A program made the translations under genes and the position numbers. This document shows, one piece after another, positions 42,970 through 51,541 of a stretch of 64,000 nt of DNA; position 1 is the first letter of the stretch; each line of letters opens with the position of its first letter. Origin of the DNA: DATFVJ01 sp035517695 (GTDB taxonomy: Bacteria; Actinomycetota; Actinomycetes; Streptosporangiales; Streptosporangiaceae); assembly GCA_035517695.1 (NCBI GenBank), contig DATIYI010000379.1, positions 1 to 64,000 of the forward strand, read 5' to 3'. The notes under the pieces were generated by a model. That model saw only the letters and a program-made list of their open reading frames with translations, was not told the origin of the DNA and made no database searches.

Positions 42970-44397
42970 ATGGGCGTTATGTCCCTGCTGGTAGATGGAG
43001 CGCCAAGGGCCGAGGCCGGAGGCGGGAGCCCGGGTCGGGGCTTGCTCTCGCGGCCGTTGATCGTCATCGGCGCAGTCGCGGCTGCATGGGCCGCGGCGAG
43101 CGGCCTTGCCGTCCTGACCACGCTGGTGCTGATCGGCTGGATCGCTGCCCCGCACGCCGGCTTCGGCGCCGGCCTTCCCGGTGTGTTCCGCACCGCCGCG
43201 CAGCTATGGCTCGTCGGCCATCACGTCGGCTTCGCGCTCCGCGGCGGCGGGCGCATCGGCATGTTTCCGCTCGGCCTCGTCATCCTGCCAGGCGCGCTGC
43301 TGTATCGCGCGGGTCGCTGGGTGGTACGCACAGGCGACGTGGTCAGGCTGCGGCACGTGGGGTTCGCGGCTGTCGCGCTTGCCGCGCCCTACGCGGTGCT
43401 CGCGGGCGCGCTCGCACTCACTGGCCGCACACCGCTCGCGAAACCGTCTTTCTGGCAGGCAGTGCTGGCAGCGTTCCTGCTCGCGTTCGTGGCGGGCGGC
43501 ATCGGCGGTGCCCGCGGGCTTGCGCCATGGCGGCGGCTGCTCGCGCTGCTGCCGGAGCGGCCGAGATCGCTGGTGACAGGTACGCTCGGCACGCTCGCGA
43601 TGCTCACTGCCGGCGGCGCCGCGCTGGCGGGTGGCTCCCTCGCCGTGCACATCGGTACCTTCCGGTCGGTGACGACCGAGCTCGCGCCAGGAATTGTCGG
43701 CGGCGTGATGCTGCTCCTGCTCGAGCTGGCATTCATCCCCAACGCCATCGTCTGGGCGGTCGCGTACCTGCTTGGACCCGGTTTCGCCGTCGGGTACGGC
43801 ACGGTGGTGGCGCCCACGGGGAACGCGCTCGGGGCGCTGCCGATGTTCCCGATGCTGGCCGCGCTGCCATCCGGTCACGGGCCCGGTCAGCCCTCCGGTG
43901 TGCCGGCCTGGGTGTCGTTCGGAGTCCTCGTCACGCCCTATCTGGCGGGCGCCTTCGGCGGGCTGCTGATCGCCCGGGTCGGCCCGACCCCCAGAGTGGA
44001 GGCTGCTCCGGCGTGGGGGTTCGCGTGCGGCGCCGCTACAGGCCTGGTCGCTGGCGTGCTCTCCGCTTTCGCGGGAGGCCCGCTCGGCGGCGGCCGGCTG
44101 ACGGCCATTGGGCCTTCCGGGTGGCAGGTGGGCCTGGTCACCGCGCTTGAGGTCGGCGTCGCCGCGGCCGTCTCCGCAGGGATCGCCAACTGGTTTGCCG
44201 CCGGCCGGGGACCGATCGAGGACCTGGCGCCGGCGGCTGCACTACCCGGCGCTGCGATGCCCGGCGCGCCGACGGTAAGGCCCGGCACCTTTTCTGGCTC
44301 CGCTGTGGCCGGTCCGGCTCCGCGAAGCGATGACCTAGCCGGCGACCTGACCGATGACGGCCACCGCATCTACCTGGACCCGTGGGCAGAAAGCTAA
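42970..44397 (+). CDS. DUF6350 family integral membrane protein
   Basis: 475 residues from ATG 42970 (ATG 42979 possible), with about ten hydrophobic segments, rich in Ala, Gly and Leu: for example RPLIVIGAVAAAWAAASGLA at the start and FLLAFVAGGIGG in the middle. The last ~70 residues are polar. Actinomycetes carry an uncharacterised membrane protein of this type between sucD and purN, so position and topology support DUF6350. Function unknown; no transport or catalytic motif could be recognised. Confidence 0.82.
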   Translation: MGVMSLLVDGAPRAEAGGGSPGRGLLSRPLIVIGAVAAAWAAASGLAVLTTLVLIGWIAAPHAGFGAGLPGVFRTAAQLWLVGHHVGFALRGGGRIGMFPLGLVILPGALLYRAGRWVVRTGDVVRLRHVGFAAVALAAPYAVLAGALALTGRTPLAKPSFWQAVLAAFLLAFVAGGIGGARGLAPWRRLLALLPERPRSLVTGTLGTLAMLTAGGAALAGGSLAVHIGTFRSVTTELAPGIVGGVMLLLLELAFIPNAIVWAVAYLLGPGFAVGYGTVVAPTGNALGALPMFPMLAALPSGHGPGQPSGVPAWVSFGVLVTPYLAGAFGGLLIARVGPTPRVEAAPAWGFACGAATGLVAGVLSAFAGGPLGGGRLTAIGPSGWQVGLVTALEVGVAAAVSAGIANWFAAGRGPIEDLAPAAALPGAAMPGAPTVRPGTFSGSAVAGPAPRSDDLAGDLTDDGHRIYLDPWAES

Positions 44398-44665
44398 CGC
44401 GGACCGGTGACCGCGGCTGACCGCCCCAAAGCTGGCGCCGTACGAGGGTGCACGCTTACGGTGATTGTTCGATCGCTTAGAGTATTACCTGCGCAACAGT
44501 TAGCAAGGTGGCGCCCAGACATAGCCAAGCAGTGGCGATCCGCGGCGCTAGGGCGGGCCCGGCTCTCCACGGGGGCATCACGCAGATCACCGCCGCGCGA
44601 CGTACCCACGGCACTTGTGGATGAGCCGGCGCTCGGCGATGAAGACCCGACTGGAGGCAGATCCG
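44398..44665 (+). other. intergenic leader before the His-rich small ORF
   Basis: About 270 bases with nothing recognisable. The less G+C-rich stretch near 44458-44495 (ttacggtgattgttcg and the following gagtattacc) may hold a promoter, but no clear pair of hexamers can be assigned. Confidence 0.35.
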
Positions 44666-44809
44666 ATGTATTTGTTTCACTTGTTCCACGCGCTCGCACA
44701 GTGGCACGTTCACACCCACCACTGTCACACCATCGTGACGGGCCCGATCTTCAAGGGACACAAGCCACACCTCGTGTGCCAGAAGCCAGGCCACTTCTAC
44801 CCGTTCTGA
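44666..44809 (+). CDS. putative 47-residue His-rich small protein
   Basis: ATG 44666 is preceded by a good SD (GGAGG at 44653-44657, eight bases away), unlike most chance ORFs. The product has ten His and two Cys in 47 residues: MYLFHLFHALAQWHVHTHHC, then an ITVTGPIFKGHK-like middle (HTIVTGPIFKGHKPH) and CQKPGHFYPF at the end. The N-terminal half is amphipathic/hydrophobic. Clustered His and Cys suggest metal (Zn or Cu/Ni) binding, but no known family is recognised. It sits between the DUF6350 gene and purN. It could also be a leader peptide; a His-leader attenuator is less likely because no histidine biosynthetic gene follows. Confidence 0.5.
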   Translation: MYLFHLFHALAQWHVHTHHCHTIVTGPIFKGHKPHLVCQKPGHFYPF

Positions 44810-44918
44810 TCGCCTGCGGATCTCGCGCCAGTGCGGGTCGGTCATGCCCCGAGCCAACCCGGAATCTGCTCGCCCCTTCGTGTGCCTGCCGCGATGCAGA
44901 CCGTTATGGTGACTACCA

Positions 44919-45527
44919 ATGTCAGCTCGCCTGGTCGTGCTCATATCCGGTGCCGGGACCAATCTCCAGGCGCTCATCGACGCGTCCGCGCGCACATCTT
45001 ATGGTGCGCGAGTGGTCGCTGTGGGCGCCGACCGGCCAGGTATCGAGGGTCTCGCCCGGGCGGAACGGGCCGGCCTCCCCGCGTTCGTGCACCGGGTCAG
45101 CGACTATCCGGACCGTGGCGGATGGGATCGCGCTCTCGCGGGAGCCTGCGCCGCGTTCGAGCCCGACCTCGTCGTGTCCGCCGGATTCATGAAGCTGGTC
45201 GGCGACCCGTTCCTGAACCGGTTTGGTGGGCGGTTCGTCAACACCCATCCATCACTGCTGCCCGCATTTCCGGGCATGCACGGGCCGCGGGAGGCGCTGG
45301 CGTACGGCGTCAAGGTCACCGGGTGCACGATCTTCCTTGTGGACTCGGGCATCGACGCCGGTCCGGTGGTGGCCCAGGCCGCGGTGCCCGTTTTCGATTC
45401 AGATGACGAGAACACGCTGCACGAGCGGATCAAGACGGTCGAGCGAGGCCTGCTGGTCGATACGGTTGGTCGCATGGCGCGCGACGGATGGTCGGTGCGG
45501 GGCAGGAAGGTGAGGATCGGCCGTTGA
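44919..45527 (+). CDS. purN: phosphoribosylglycinamide formyltransferase
   Basis: Third step of purine synthesis, transferring formyl from 10-formyl-THF to GAR. 202 residues from ATG 44919. The N-terminal LVVLISGAGTNLQALIDA is the phosphate-binding loop; FVNTHPSLLPAFPGMHGPREAL carries the catalytic Asn and His, and VDSGIDAGPVV the catalytic Asp. No clear SD precedes it. Its stop overlaps the purH start (TTGA), so the two are coupled. Confidence 0.96.
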   Translation: MSARLVVLISGAGTNLQALIDASARTSYGARVVAVGADRPGIEGLARAERAGLPAFVHRVSDYPDRGGWDRALAGACAAFEPDLVVSAGFMKLVGDPFLNRFGGRFVNTHPSLLPAFPGMHGPREALAYGVKVTGCTIFLVDSGIDAGPVVAQAAVPVFDSDDENTLHERIKTVERGLLVDTVGRMARDGWSVRGRKVRIGR

Positions 45528-47086
45528 CCAAGGTAGCGATCAAGCGGGCGTTGATCAGCGTCCACGACAAGACGGGACTCGAGGAACTCGCCCGTGGCCT
45601 GCACGAGGCTGGCGTCGAGATCGTCTCCACCGGGACGACCGCGGCACGTATTGCCGCGGTGGGCGTTCCTGTGACGACGGTGGAGGATCTCACCGGCTTC
45701 CCCGAGTGCCTGGACGGCCGGGTCAAGACGCTGCATCCCCGTGTGCACGGCGGCCTGCTTGCCGACCTGAGTAACCCGGACCACGTCGCGCAGGTCGAGG
45801 AACTCGGCATAGCCCCGTTTGGGTTGCTGGTGTCGAACCTGTACCCGTTCGAGGCCGCGGTCGCGTCCGGTGCGGCGCCGCCGGAATGCGTTGAGCAGAT
45901 CGATATCGGCGGGCCCGCTATGGTGCGCGCGGCAGCCAAGAACCACGCTAGCGTGGCGGTGGTTACGGACCCTGCGGCTTACCCTGACCTGCTCACGGCC
46001 GTGCGAGCCGGCGGATTCACGCTCGAGGCGCGCCGCCGCCTCGCCGCTGGCGCGTTCGCGTACACGGCCGCATACGACACGGCGGTCATGGCCTGGTTCG
46101 CCAGTGTCTATGCCCCAGATCAGACGGCACATGACACGGGCTGGCCCGCGGTGGTCGGCGCTCAGTGGCGGCGGCAAGATGTGCTGCGGTATGGCGAGAA
46201 CCCGCATCAGCGAGCGGCCCTCTATGTGTCAATGGGTGGGTCCGGCATCGCACAGGCCGCCCAGTTGCACGGCAAGCAGATGTCCTACAACAACTATGTC
46301 GATGCGGACGCCGCATGGCGCGCGGCGTGGGATTTCGCGCCGCCGTGTGTGGCGATCATCAAGCACACGAATCCGTGCGGCATCGCGATCGGATCCGACG
46401 TTGCGGATGCTCATCGCAAGGCGTATGCGTGCGACCCGGAGTCGGCGTTCGGGGGGATCATCGCGGCCAACCGGCCGGTTACCGAGACACTCGCCAGCCA
46501 GATCGCCGAGGTGCTGACTGAGGTAGTCGTGGCGCCTGCCTTCGACGACGCGGCAATCGATGTGCTCACCTCAAGGAAGAACGTGCGATTGTTGCGCTGC
46601 TCGCCGCCGGAGCGTGGGCCGGGCCTCGACTGGCGGCCGGTAACAGGCGGGATGCTGCTGCAGTCCGCGGACAGGACCGACACGGTAGGTGACGACCCTG
46701 CGACGTGGGAACTGCGGTCGGGGCAGCCAGTGAGCGCCGGCACGCTGGCCGATCTCGGTTTCGCCTGGGGTGCATGCCGCGCGGTGAAGTCAAATGCCAT
46801 CGTGCTTGCCGCCGGCGGCGCCACCGTCGGAGTCGGCATGGGCCAGGTGAACCGCGTAGATTCGGCGAGGCTGGCGGTGGCGCGGGCGGGTGAGCGCGCG
46901 CGCAGCGCGGTCGCCGCGAGCGACGCGTATTTCCCGTTTCCTGACGGCCTGCAGGTGCTCATCGACGCCGGGGTGCGGGCGGTGGTGGAGCCCGGCGGGT
47001 CGATTCGTGACGAGAAAGTGGTGGCCTGCGCCGAAGCCGCCGGTATCAGCTTGTACTTCACCGGCACGCGCCACTTCTTGCACTGA
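45524..47086 (+). CDS. purH: bifunctional AICAR transformylase / IMP cyclohydrolase
   Basis: Last two steps of IMP synthesis. TTG 45524 overlaps the purN stop and gives 520 residues starting MTKVAIKRALISVHDKTGLEEL; an ATG at 45488 in frame would extend into purN and is less likely. The MGS-like cyclohydrolase domain has KTLHPRVHGGLLAD; the transformylase domain has RYGENPHQRAALY, QLHGKQMSYNNYVDADAAWR, KHTNPCGIAI and the terminal YFTGTRHFLH. Complete. Confidence 0.95.
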   Translation: MTKVAIKRALISVHDKTGLEELARGLHEAGVEIVSTGTTAARIAAVGVPVTTVEDLTGFPECLDGRVKTLHPRVHGGLLADLSNPDHVAQVEELGIAPFGLLVSNLYPFEAAVASGAAPPECVEQIDIGGPAMVRAAAKNHASVAVVTDPAAYPDLLTAVRAGGFTLEARRRLAAGAFAYTAAYDTAVMAWFASVYAPDQTAHDTGWPAVVGAQWRRQDVLRYGENPHQRAALYVSMGGSGIAQAAQLHGKQMSYNNYVDADAAWRAAWDFAPPCVAIIKHTNPCGIAIGSDVADAHRKAYACDPESAFGGIIAANRPVTETLASQIAEVLTEVVVAPAFDDAAIDVLTSRKNVRLLRCSPPERGPGLDWRPVTGGMLLQSADRTDTVGDDPATWELRSGQPVSAGTLADLGFAWGACRAVKSNAIVLAAGGATVGVGMGQVNRVDSARLAVARAGERARSAVAASDAYFPFPDGLQVLIDAGVRAVVEPGGSIRDEKVVACAEAAGISLYFTGTRHFLH

Positions 47087-47313
47087 CCGGTCGCTGCGCC
47101 TTTCGGCGAGGTTGTGCCCCGCCAAAGAGGCATCGCGGACGTGCATGCGGTGCGGGGCCGCCGGTAATCGCTAGATGATCTTGAGTGCGCTACTCCGGTA
47201 GCCTCCTCGGCTGGCGTAGTTTGCCCTCAGCTAGTGCAGCCTGCTCAGCTGGTCAATTCCTAGCCTGGCGCAGCCTGCTCAGCTGGCCATTCTTGACTGG
47301 CGCAGCCTCCTCC
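47087..47313. other. purH-FHA gene convergent spacer with degenerate repeats
   Basis: About 225 bases; a gcagcctgctcagctgg motif recurs several times with changes between 47230 and 47325. No gene is seen. The repeats could form the hairpin of a bidirectional terminator. Confidence 0.5.
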
Positions 47314-48651
47314 TCAGCTGGCGCGGCGACCTGAGGTGTCAGTGGCTTTCTTCCGGTCGGCGCTACCGGTATTGCGAAGCACCGGACCTTGGGGTTCGCT
47401 GACGGTGCGTGCGTTACGAGCGTCCTCAGCGGGCGTGTCACGCGCCCGCGCGCCCGGCGGTGCCGTGCTGCCGTGCGTCATCGCTTCGCCTGGGCCCTCG
47501 CCGTCCGATGACGCCGCGCCCCAGCGCGGTGCGGCACCATTGCGCGCTCCGCCCTGGGCCCCGGGACGCCCTCCGGCGCCACCACCCCCGGGACGCCCTC
47601 GGGCGCCACCACCGCCGTGTGTTCCTGCGCCCTGCGTTCCCGTGCCACCGCGTGTTCCTGCGCTACCGCGCGTTCCCGCGCCAGCGTACGTTCCCGGGCT
47701 ACCCTGCGTTCCCGTGCCACCGCGTGTTCCCGTGCCGCCGGGTGTTCCCGTGCCGCCGGGTGTTCCCGTGCCACCCTGTGTTCCCGGGCCACCCTGCGTT
47801 CCCGGGCCACCCTGCGTTCCCGGGCCACCCTGGGCTCCTGCACCAGCCTGTGCTCCTGCACCCCGCGGCGCGGCGGTCGCAGGCCCTGTTCCCTGCGGCC
47901 CGCCGCCGGGTGGTGCTGTGCCTGTTGGTCCACCAGGCCCCGCCCCACCAGGCCCTGCCTTAGGCCCCGGCGGACTCGTGCCGCTGGGTGGTGCGCCGCC
48001 TGGCCTGGCTGGTTCGGTCTTGCCGCCGCCGCGTTCCGCTGGAGGCATCGGCCGGACCAGGCCGAGCGCCACGACCTCATTGGCGAGACGGGTGCGCCGG
48101 TTAGGGCCTTCTGGGATCCGGAACTTCTGGTAAAGACGAAGCAGGTGCTGCTTGACCGCGGCTTCGGTCACGACCAGGTCGGAAGCAATCTCCCTAGCGG
48201 TGGCGGGAGCGACGAACGCCTCATCCGACAGAGCCGGTCGGCATAGGGAGGTCAGCACATCGAGTTCGCGGCGGGTCAGTTCGGGCGCTGCGGACTTGCG
48301 CAGCTCGACTTCGGGAGTGATGTCTTCGTGGGGGACACCGCCCACCCGGCAGCGGGCGGCGCCAAAGCTTAAGACATCACCATCCTCGAGCACGCGGCGG
48401 GCTACTGGCCTGCCGTTCACCCGCGTCCCGTTCCGGGATAATCCGAGATCGACTACGTATGTGTATGGTCCGCGCCGGATTATCTCTGCGTGCAGCTGTG
48501 AGACAGTCGGATCCCCGAGCCGGACGTCTACCGCGTTGCCCCGTCCCACCGTTGTGACCTCGGACCGCAACGCAAAAAGCTCGCCGCTGTCCTCGACTCT
48601 TATGAATGGCCCCTCCAAGACAGACCCTCCCCGTGCTATCGGAGCCGTCAC
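47314..48651 (-). CDS. FHA domain protein with winged-HTH and long Gly-rich tail
   Basis: 445 residues from GTG 48651 on the minus strand. Residues ~15-105 form a forkhead-associated domain (VGRGNAVDVRLGDPTVSQLH and SRNGTRVNG), which binds phosphothreonine. Residues ~125-200 are a winged helix-turn-helix-like region (LTRRELDVLTSLC, TAREIASDLVVTEAAVKQHL), and after ~215 a low-complexity tail of GTQGGP/GTPGGT hexapeptides encoded by 18-bp repeats runs to the end. Probably a transcription factor or signalling protein downstream of a Ser/Thr kinase. The kinase is not in the window. Confidence 0.85.
   Translation of the reverse strand: MTAPIARGGSVLEGPFIRVEDSGELFALRSEVTTVGRGNAVDVRLGDPTVSQLHAEIIRRGPYTYVVDLGLSRNGTRVNGRPVARRVLEDGDVLSFGAARCRVGGVPHEDITPEVELRKSAAPELTRRELDVLTSLCRPALSDEAFVAPATAREIASDLVVTEAAVKQHLLRLYQKFRIPEGPNRRTRLANEVVALGLVRPMPPAERGGGKTEPARPGGAPPSGTSPPGPKAGPGGAGPGGPTGTAPPGGGPQGTGPATAAPRGAGAQAGAGAQGGPGTQGGPGTQGGPGTQGGTGTPGGTGTPGGTGTRGGTGTQGSPGTYAGAGTRGSAGTRGGTGTQGAGTHGGGGARGRPGGGGAGGRPGAQGGARNGAAPRWGAASSDGEGPGEAMTHGSTAPPGARARDTPAEDARNARTVSEPQGPVLRNTGSADRKKATDTSGRRAS
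47636..47850 (-). repeat. 18-bp coding repeats in the FHA gene tail
   Basis: An 18-bp unit (plus strand cctgcgttcccgggccac and variants) is repeated about a dozen times, encoding G-T-[QPR]-G-[GST]-[PTA] hexapeptides. Neighbouring units differ by single substitutions, as in the anti-sigma gene array. Confidence 0.85.
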
Positions 48652-48910
48652 TCATGCCTAACGTGGCAGTTACCCTCCGGATGGCCCGTCGTACCGCATT
48701 TCCGCTGAGGTATTGCGCGCGGAGAGCTCAGCCGGGTGAATTCATGGGACCACATGGGACCAGATGAGACTAGTGGTCTGCAGGGGGAAGTTCTTGACGC
48801 CCAGGTGAGCAGCTTGCGGCCTTGTTGTCGTCGCGCGTAGCACCAGCTAGGCACGTCTCGAAGACAAGCACGTCAACGATCTAGCCCGGGCAGCGACTCT
48901 TCTAGGAGGT
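48652..48910. other. intergenic region upstream of the FHA gene and pseudogene
   Basis: About 260 bases with no gene. The missing N-terminal part of the citrate synthase pseudogene is not recognisable here. Confidence 0.4.
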
Positions 48911-49567
48911 CGCCGACCTGCCACAGCGCGCCCCCGCATGCTTGACACTTGCCTCGTGCAGCACGCGGATAACCTCGTGCTGCACGCGGATAACACCGTG
49001 AACTCCCTTCGCGGCCCGCGTGGTGCCGCAACGCCATCTAACCTGCGGTCCGGCTAGTGGCTGCGCACCCCATCGGCGAAGGCGCCGGCTGCATGGCGGC
49101 GCCCAACGAACAGCCGATGCGTACACTCGAGGCAGTCAGGAGGAATGCGGACCAGATAGCGGCGGTGAGCGCCATCAAGCCGGAAATCCGGGCCCGGCAG
49201 GCGCAGAGCGAGCGGATCATGGGATCCAGGCACCCGTGCCTGCATGGCGGAGGATCCGCGGATAGCGCATGGGTGCCAAATGTCCGCCGAGCCCGCGGAA
49301 CCGTGCCGCGACAGCGCGTGGTACCGCGTGAAGGAGGTGGTTTTCGCGAAGCAGAGCCTGTACTCGAATGCCGACTTTTGCGCGGCTTCCGTGTACCACA
49401 ACCTCGGCATCCTGACCGGCCCGTGCACGCCGATCTTCTCGGTCAGCCGGTTGGCTGGCTGGGCCGCCGATGTGCTCGAACAGCACGCTGACGACTGGCT
49501 CGGCCGCCCGGGCGGCGAGTGCGTGGGCAAGCGCTGCCTAAGCTGGACCCCGCTGGCAGCCAGATGA
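48911..49567 (+). pseudogene. citrate synthase / 2-methylcitrate synthase remnant
   Basis: C-terminal half of a citrate synthase-type enzyme, broken in several ways. From ATG 48938 the frame reads MLDTCLVQHADN, LVLHADNTVNSLRG and LRSG, then TAG (49055-49057); a 21-bp duplication repeats the LV-HADN segment. A second frame continues AAPNEQPMRTLEAV to SERIMGSRHP, where the catalytic GHRVY is lost. A third frame, from about 49245, reads EDPRIAHGCQMSAE, VKEVVFAKQSLYSNADF, ASVYHNLGI and TPIFSVSRLAGWAADVLEQH. These match the family (LHADHTFNAS, GGANEAVM, YPNVDFYSG, PIFAVSRVAGW). The first ~180 residues are gone. It sits 5' of icd-mdh, the next TCA enzymes. Confidence 0.85.
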
Positions 49568-50010
49568 CACCGCGGGAGATCTCCGGCGCATCCCGTGTGC
49601 CTGCATCTGGCGCAGGTGCCGCGGGCCAGTCGCAGGAACAGGTGGCAACCGGGCAGCCGCCACGTGCGGCCGCGCGGCACAGCGCCGACGGTGGGGGTCC
49701 AAGGTCGGCGCGGCGTCGGGCCCCGCGGAGCGGGCCCGGCGGCCAGCCTGCCGCAAACCTGCCATACGTACTTGTGCTCGCCGGACTGCTCGGCGGCCTG
49801 CTATGGGTGTGGCTGAGCAAGGACCACGTCAAAGGCGGCATGCTGATGTTTGCCGTGTCGCTCCTGCTCGCAGGTGGGGCGCGGCTAGCGCTGGCCCCCG
49901 AGCGGGCCGGACTGCTCGCAAGCAGGCGCCGCGCCGTCGATGTGGCCGCATTCGCAGTTCTGGGTGCCGGATTGCTCGTGGCCGCCCTCCTGATCCCGAG
50001 CCCATCGTGA
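49564..50010 (+). CDS. DUF3017 family membrane protein
   Basis: 148 residues from ATG 49564, whose TGA-containing start overlaps the end of the pseudogene frame. The first ~65 residues are polar and disordered (Gln, Gly, Arg-rich); the rest holds three hydrophobic segments (LPYVLVLAGLLGGLLWVWLS, GGMLMFAVSLLLAGGARLAL, VAAFAVLGAGLLVAALLI) separated by KDHVKGG and a basic RRRAVD loop. This is the DUF3017 pattern, and the gene usually lies near mdh in actinomycetes. Function unknown. Confidence 0.85.
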   Translation: MTPREISGASRVPASGAGAAGQSQEQVATGQPPRAAARHSADGGGPRSARRRAPRSGPGGQPAANLPYVLVLAGLLGGLLWVWLSKDHVKGGMLMFAVSLLLAGGARLALAPERAGLLASRRRAVDVAAFAVLGAGLLVAALLIPSPS

Positions 50011-50320
50011 TCGGGCACGGGCACCGCCCGCCGCGTCGTGCAGCCGCGGTAACGCTCAGGAGAGCGTCGCCCGGCGGCAAGGGCTACCCGCGCGACGAAA
50101 ACGCCGCGAGGTGGCTGCCTGGGCGTCGTCGTGGACCGCAGGGAAGATTCATCACACTGGCCACTTCCGGCCGGGACGACCCCGGATCTGGGAGAGATAG
50201 CCTCACCAGAGGTGAGCCTCGAAGAGCCGGCCCAGGGACTGCGAACCCGTCACCCCGGAGGCAACGACCCAAGGACCCCTCCTGGGAGCAGTGGCTGGCG
50301 TGATGAAGGAGGAAAGCGGC
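50011..50320 (+). other. icd leader region
   Basis: About 310 bases without a gene. A small hairpin (CTCACC-aga-GGTGAG, about 50202-50216) and G+C-rich inverted segments precede icd. A glycine-type riboswitch was considered because of a GGGAGAG element but the rest of the consensus is absent. AAGGAGGAAA at 50306-50314 is the icd ribosome binding site. Confidence 0.4.
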
Positions 50321-51541
50321 ATGCCCAAGATCAGGGTGGAGAATCCCGTCGTAGAACTTGACGGCGACGAGATGACGAGGATCATCTGGCAGTTCATCAA
50401 GGAACAGCTGATCTTGCCTTACCTGGATATCGACCTGAAGTACTTCGATCTTTCTATCCAGAACCGCGACGCCACCGACGACCAGGTGACGGTGGACGCG
50501 GCGAATGCGATCAGGCAATATGGGGTGGGTGTCAAGTGCGCCACGATCACGCCCGACGAGGCGCGGGTCGCGGAGTTCGGCCTGAAAAAGATGTGGCGAT
50601 CGCCGAACGGGACGATCCGTAACATTCTCGGCGGTGTCGTTTTCCGCGAGCCGATAGTGATGGCCAATATCCCACGGCTGATACAGAGCTGGTCAAAACC
50701 AATCGTGATCGGCCGTCACGCGCACGGCGACCAGTACCGGGCGAGCGATTTCGTTGTGCCCGGACCCGGAACGGTGATGATCTCGTATCGGCCCGAGGAC
50801 GGCGGCCAGCCGTTCGAGATCGAGGTTGCGAAGTTCACCGGTGGCGGCGTCGCAATGGCCATGTACAACTTCGACGACTCGATCCGCGACTTCGCGCGGG
50901 CGACGATGCGGTACGCGCTCGACCGCGGGTTTCCGTTGTACCTGTCCACGAAGAACACCATCCTCAAGGCGTACGACGGCAGGTTCAAGGTCCTGTTCGC
51001 CGAGGTGTTCGAGTCGGAGTTCAAGGCCGAATTCGAGGCCGCCGGCCTCACTTACGAACACCGGCTGATCGACGACATGGTGGCGCAGGTGCTCAAGTGG
51101 GAGGGAGGGATCGTCTGGGCGATGAAGAACTACGACGGTGACGTCGAATCCGATGTCGTCGCGCAGGGCTTCGGCTCGCTCGGCCTGATGACGAGCGTGC
51201 TGATGACACCGGACGGCCGCACCGTCGAGGCCGAGGCCGCGCATGGCACGGTGACCCGCCATTACCGGATGCACGAGCAGGGCAAGCCCACATCCACCAA
51301 CCCGATTGCGTCCATCTTCGCCTGGACGCGAGGGCTTGCGCACCGCGGCAAGCTTGACGGTACACCGGAAGTCACCCTGTTCGCCCGGCTGCTCGAAGAG
51401 GTGTGCGCCGAGACCGTCGAGGCTGGACAAATGACCAAGGATCTGGCGATACTCATCGCCACCGACGCCCCATACTTGACCACACAGGAGTTCCTCGCCG
51501 CGCTCGACGAGAACTTGCGGAAGACGATGGAGACTGAATGA
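50321..51541 (+). CDS. icd: NADP-dependent isocitrate dehydrogenase (dimeric type)
   Basis: TCA cycle enzyme making 2-oxoglutarate. ATG 50321 follows an excellent SD (AAGGAGG) and gives 406 residues starting MPKIRVENPVVELDGDEMTR, the eukaryote-like homodimeric IDH subfamily rather than the 740-residue monomeric type. The conserved SPNGTIRN substrate loop, DDMVAQVLKWEGGIVWAMKN metal site and EAAHGTVTRHY with NPIASIFAWTRGL are intact. Its stop overlaps the mdh start in ATGA, so the two are coupled. Confidence 0.95.
   Translation: MPKIRVENPVVELDGDEMTRIIWQFIKEQLILPYLDIDLKYFDLSIQNRDATDDQVTVDAANAIRQYGVGVKCATITPDEARVAEFGLKKMWRSPNGTIRNILGGVVFREPIVMANIPRLIQSWSKPIVIGRHAHGDQYRASDFVVPGPGTVMISYRPEDGGQPFEIEVAKFTGGGVAMAMYNFDDSIRDFARATMRYALDRGFPLYLSTKNTILKAYDGRFKVLFAEVFESEFKAEFEAAGLTYEHRLIDDMVAQVLKWEGGIVWAMKNYDGDVESDVVAQGFGSLGLMTSVLMTPDGRTVEAEAAHGTVTRHYRMHEQGKPTSTNPIASIFAWTRGLAHRGKLDGTPEVTLFARLLEEVCAETVEAGQMTKDLAILIATDAPYLTTQEFLAALDENLRKTMETE

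Noticed and set aside
48904..48940. Functional start of a citrate synthase-like gene at AGGAGG / ATG 48938
   Set aside because: The frame ends at a stop after 39 codons and the rest of the homology is in other frames, so it is a pseudogene and the SD-like bases are incidental.
50160..50300. Possible glycine or other riboswitch upstream of icd
   Set aside because: A GGGAGAG element and a small hairpin are present, but the rest of the glycine riboswitch consensus is missing and the gene downstream is not a usual target.
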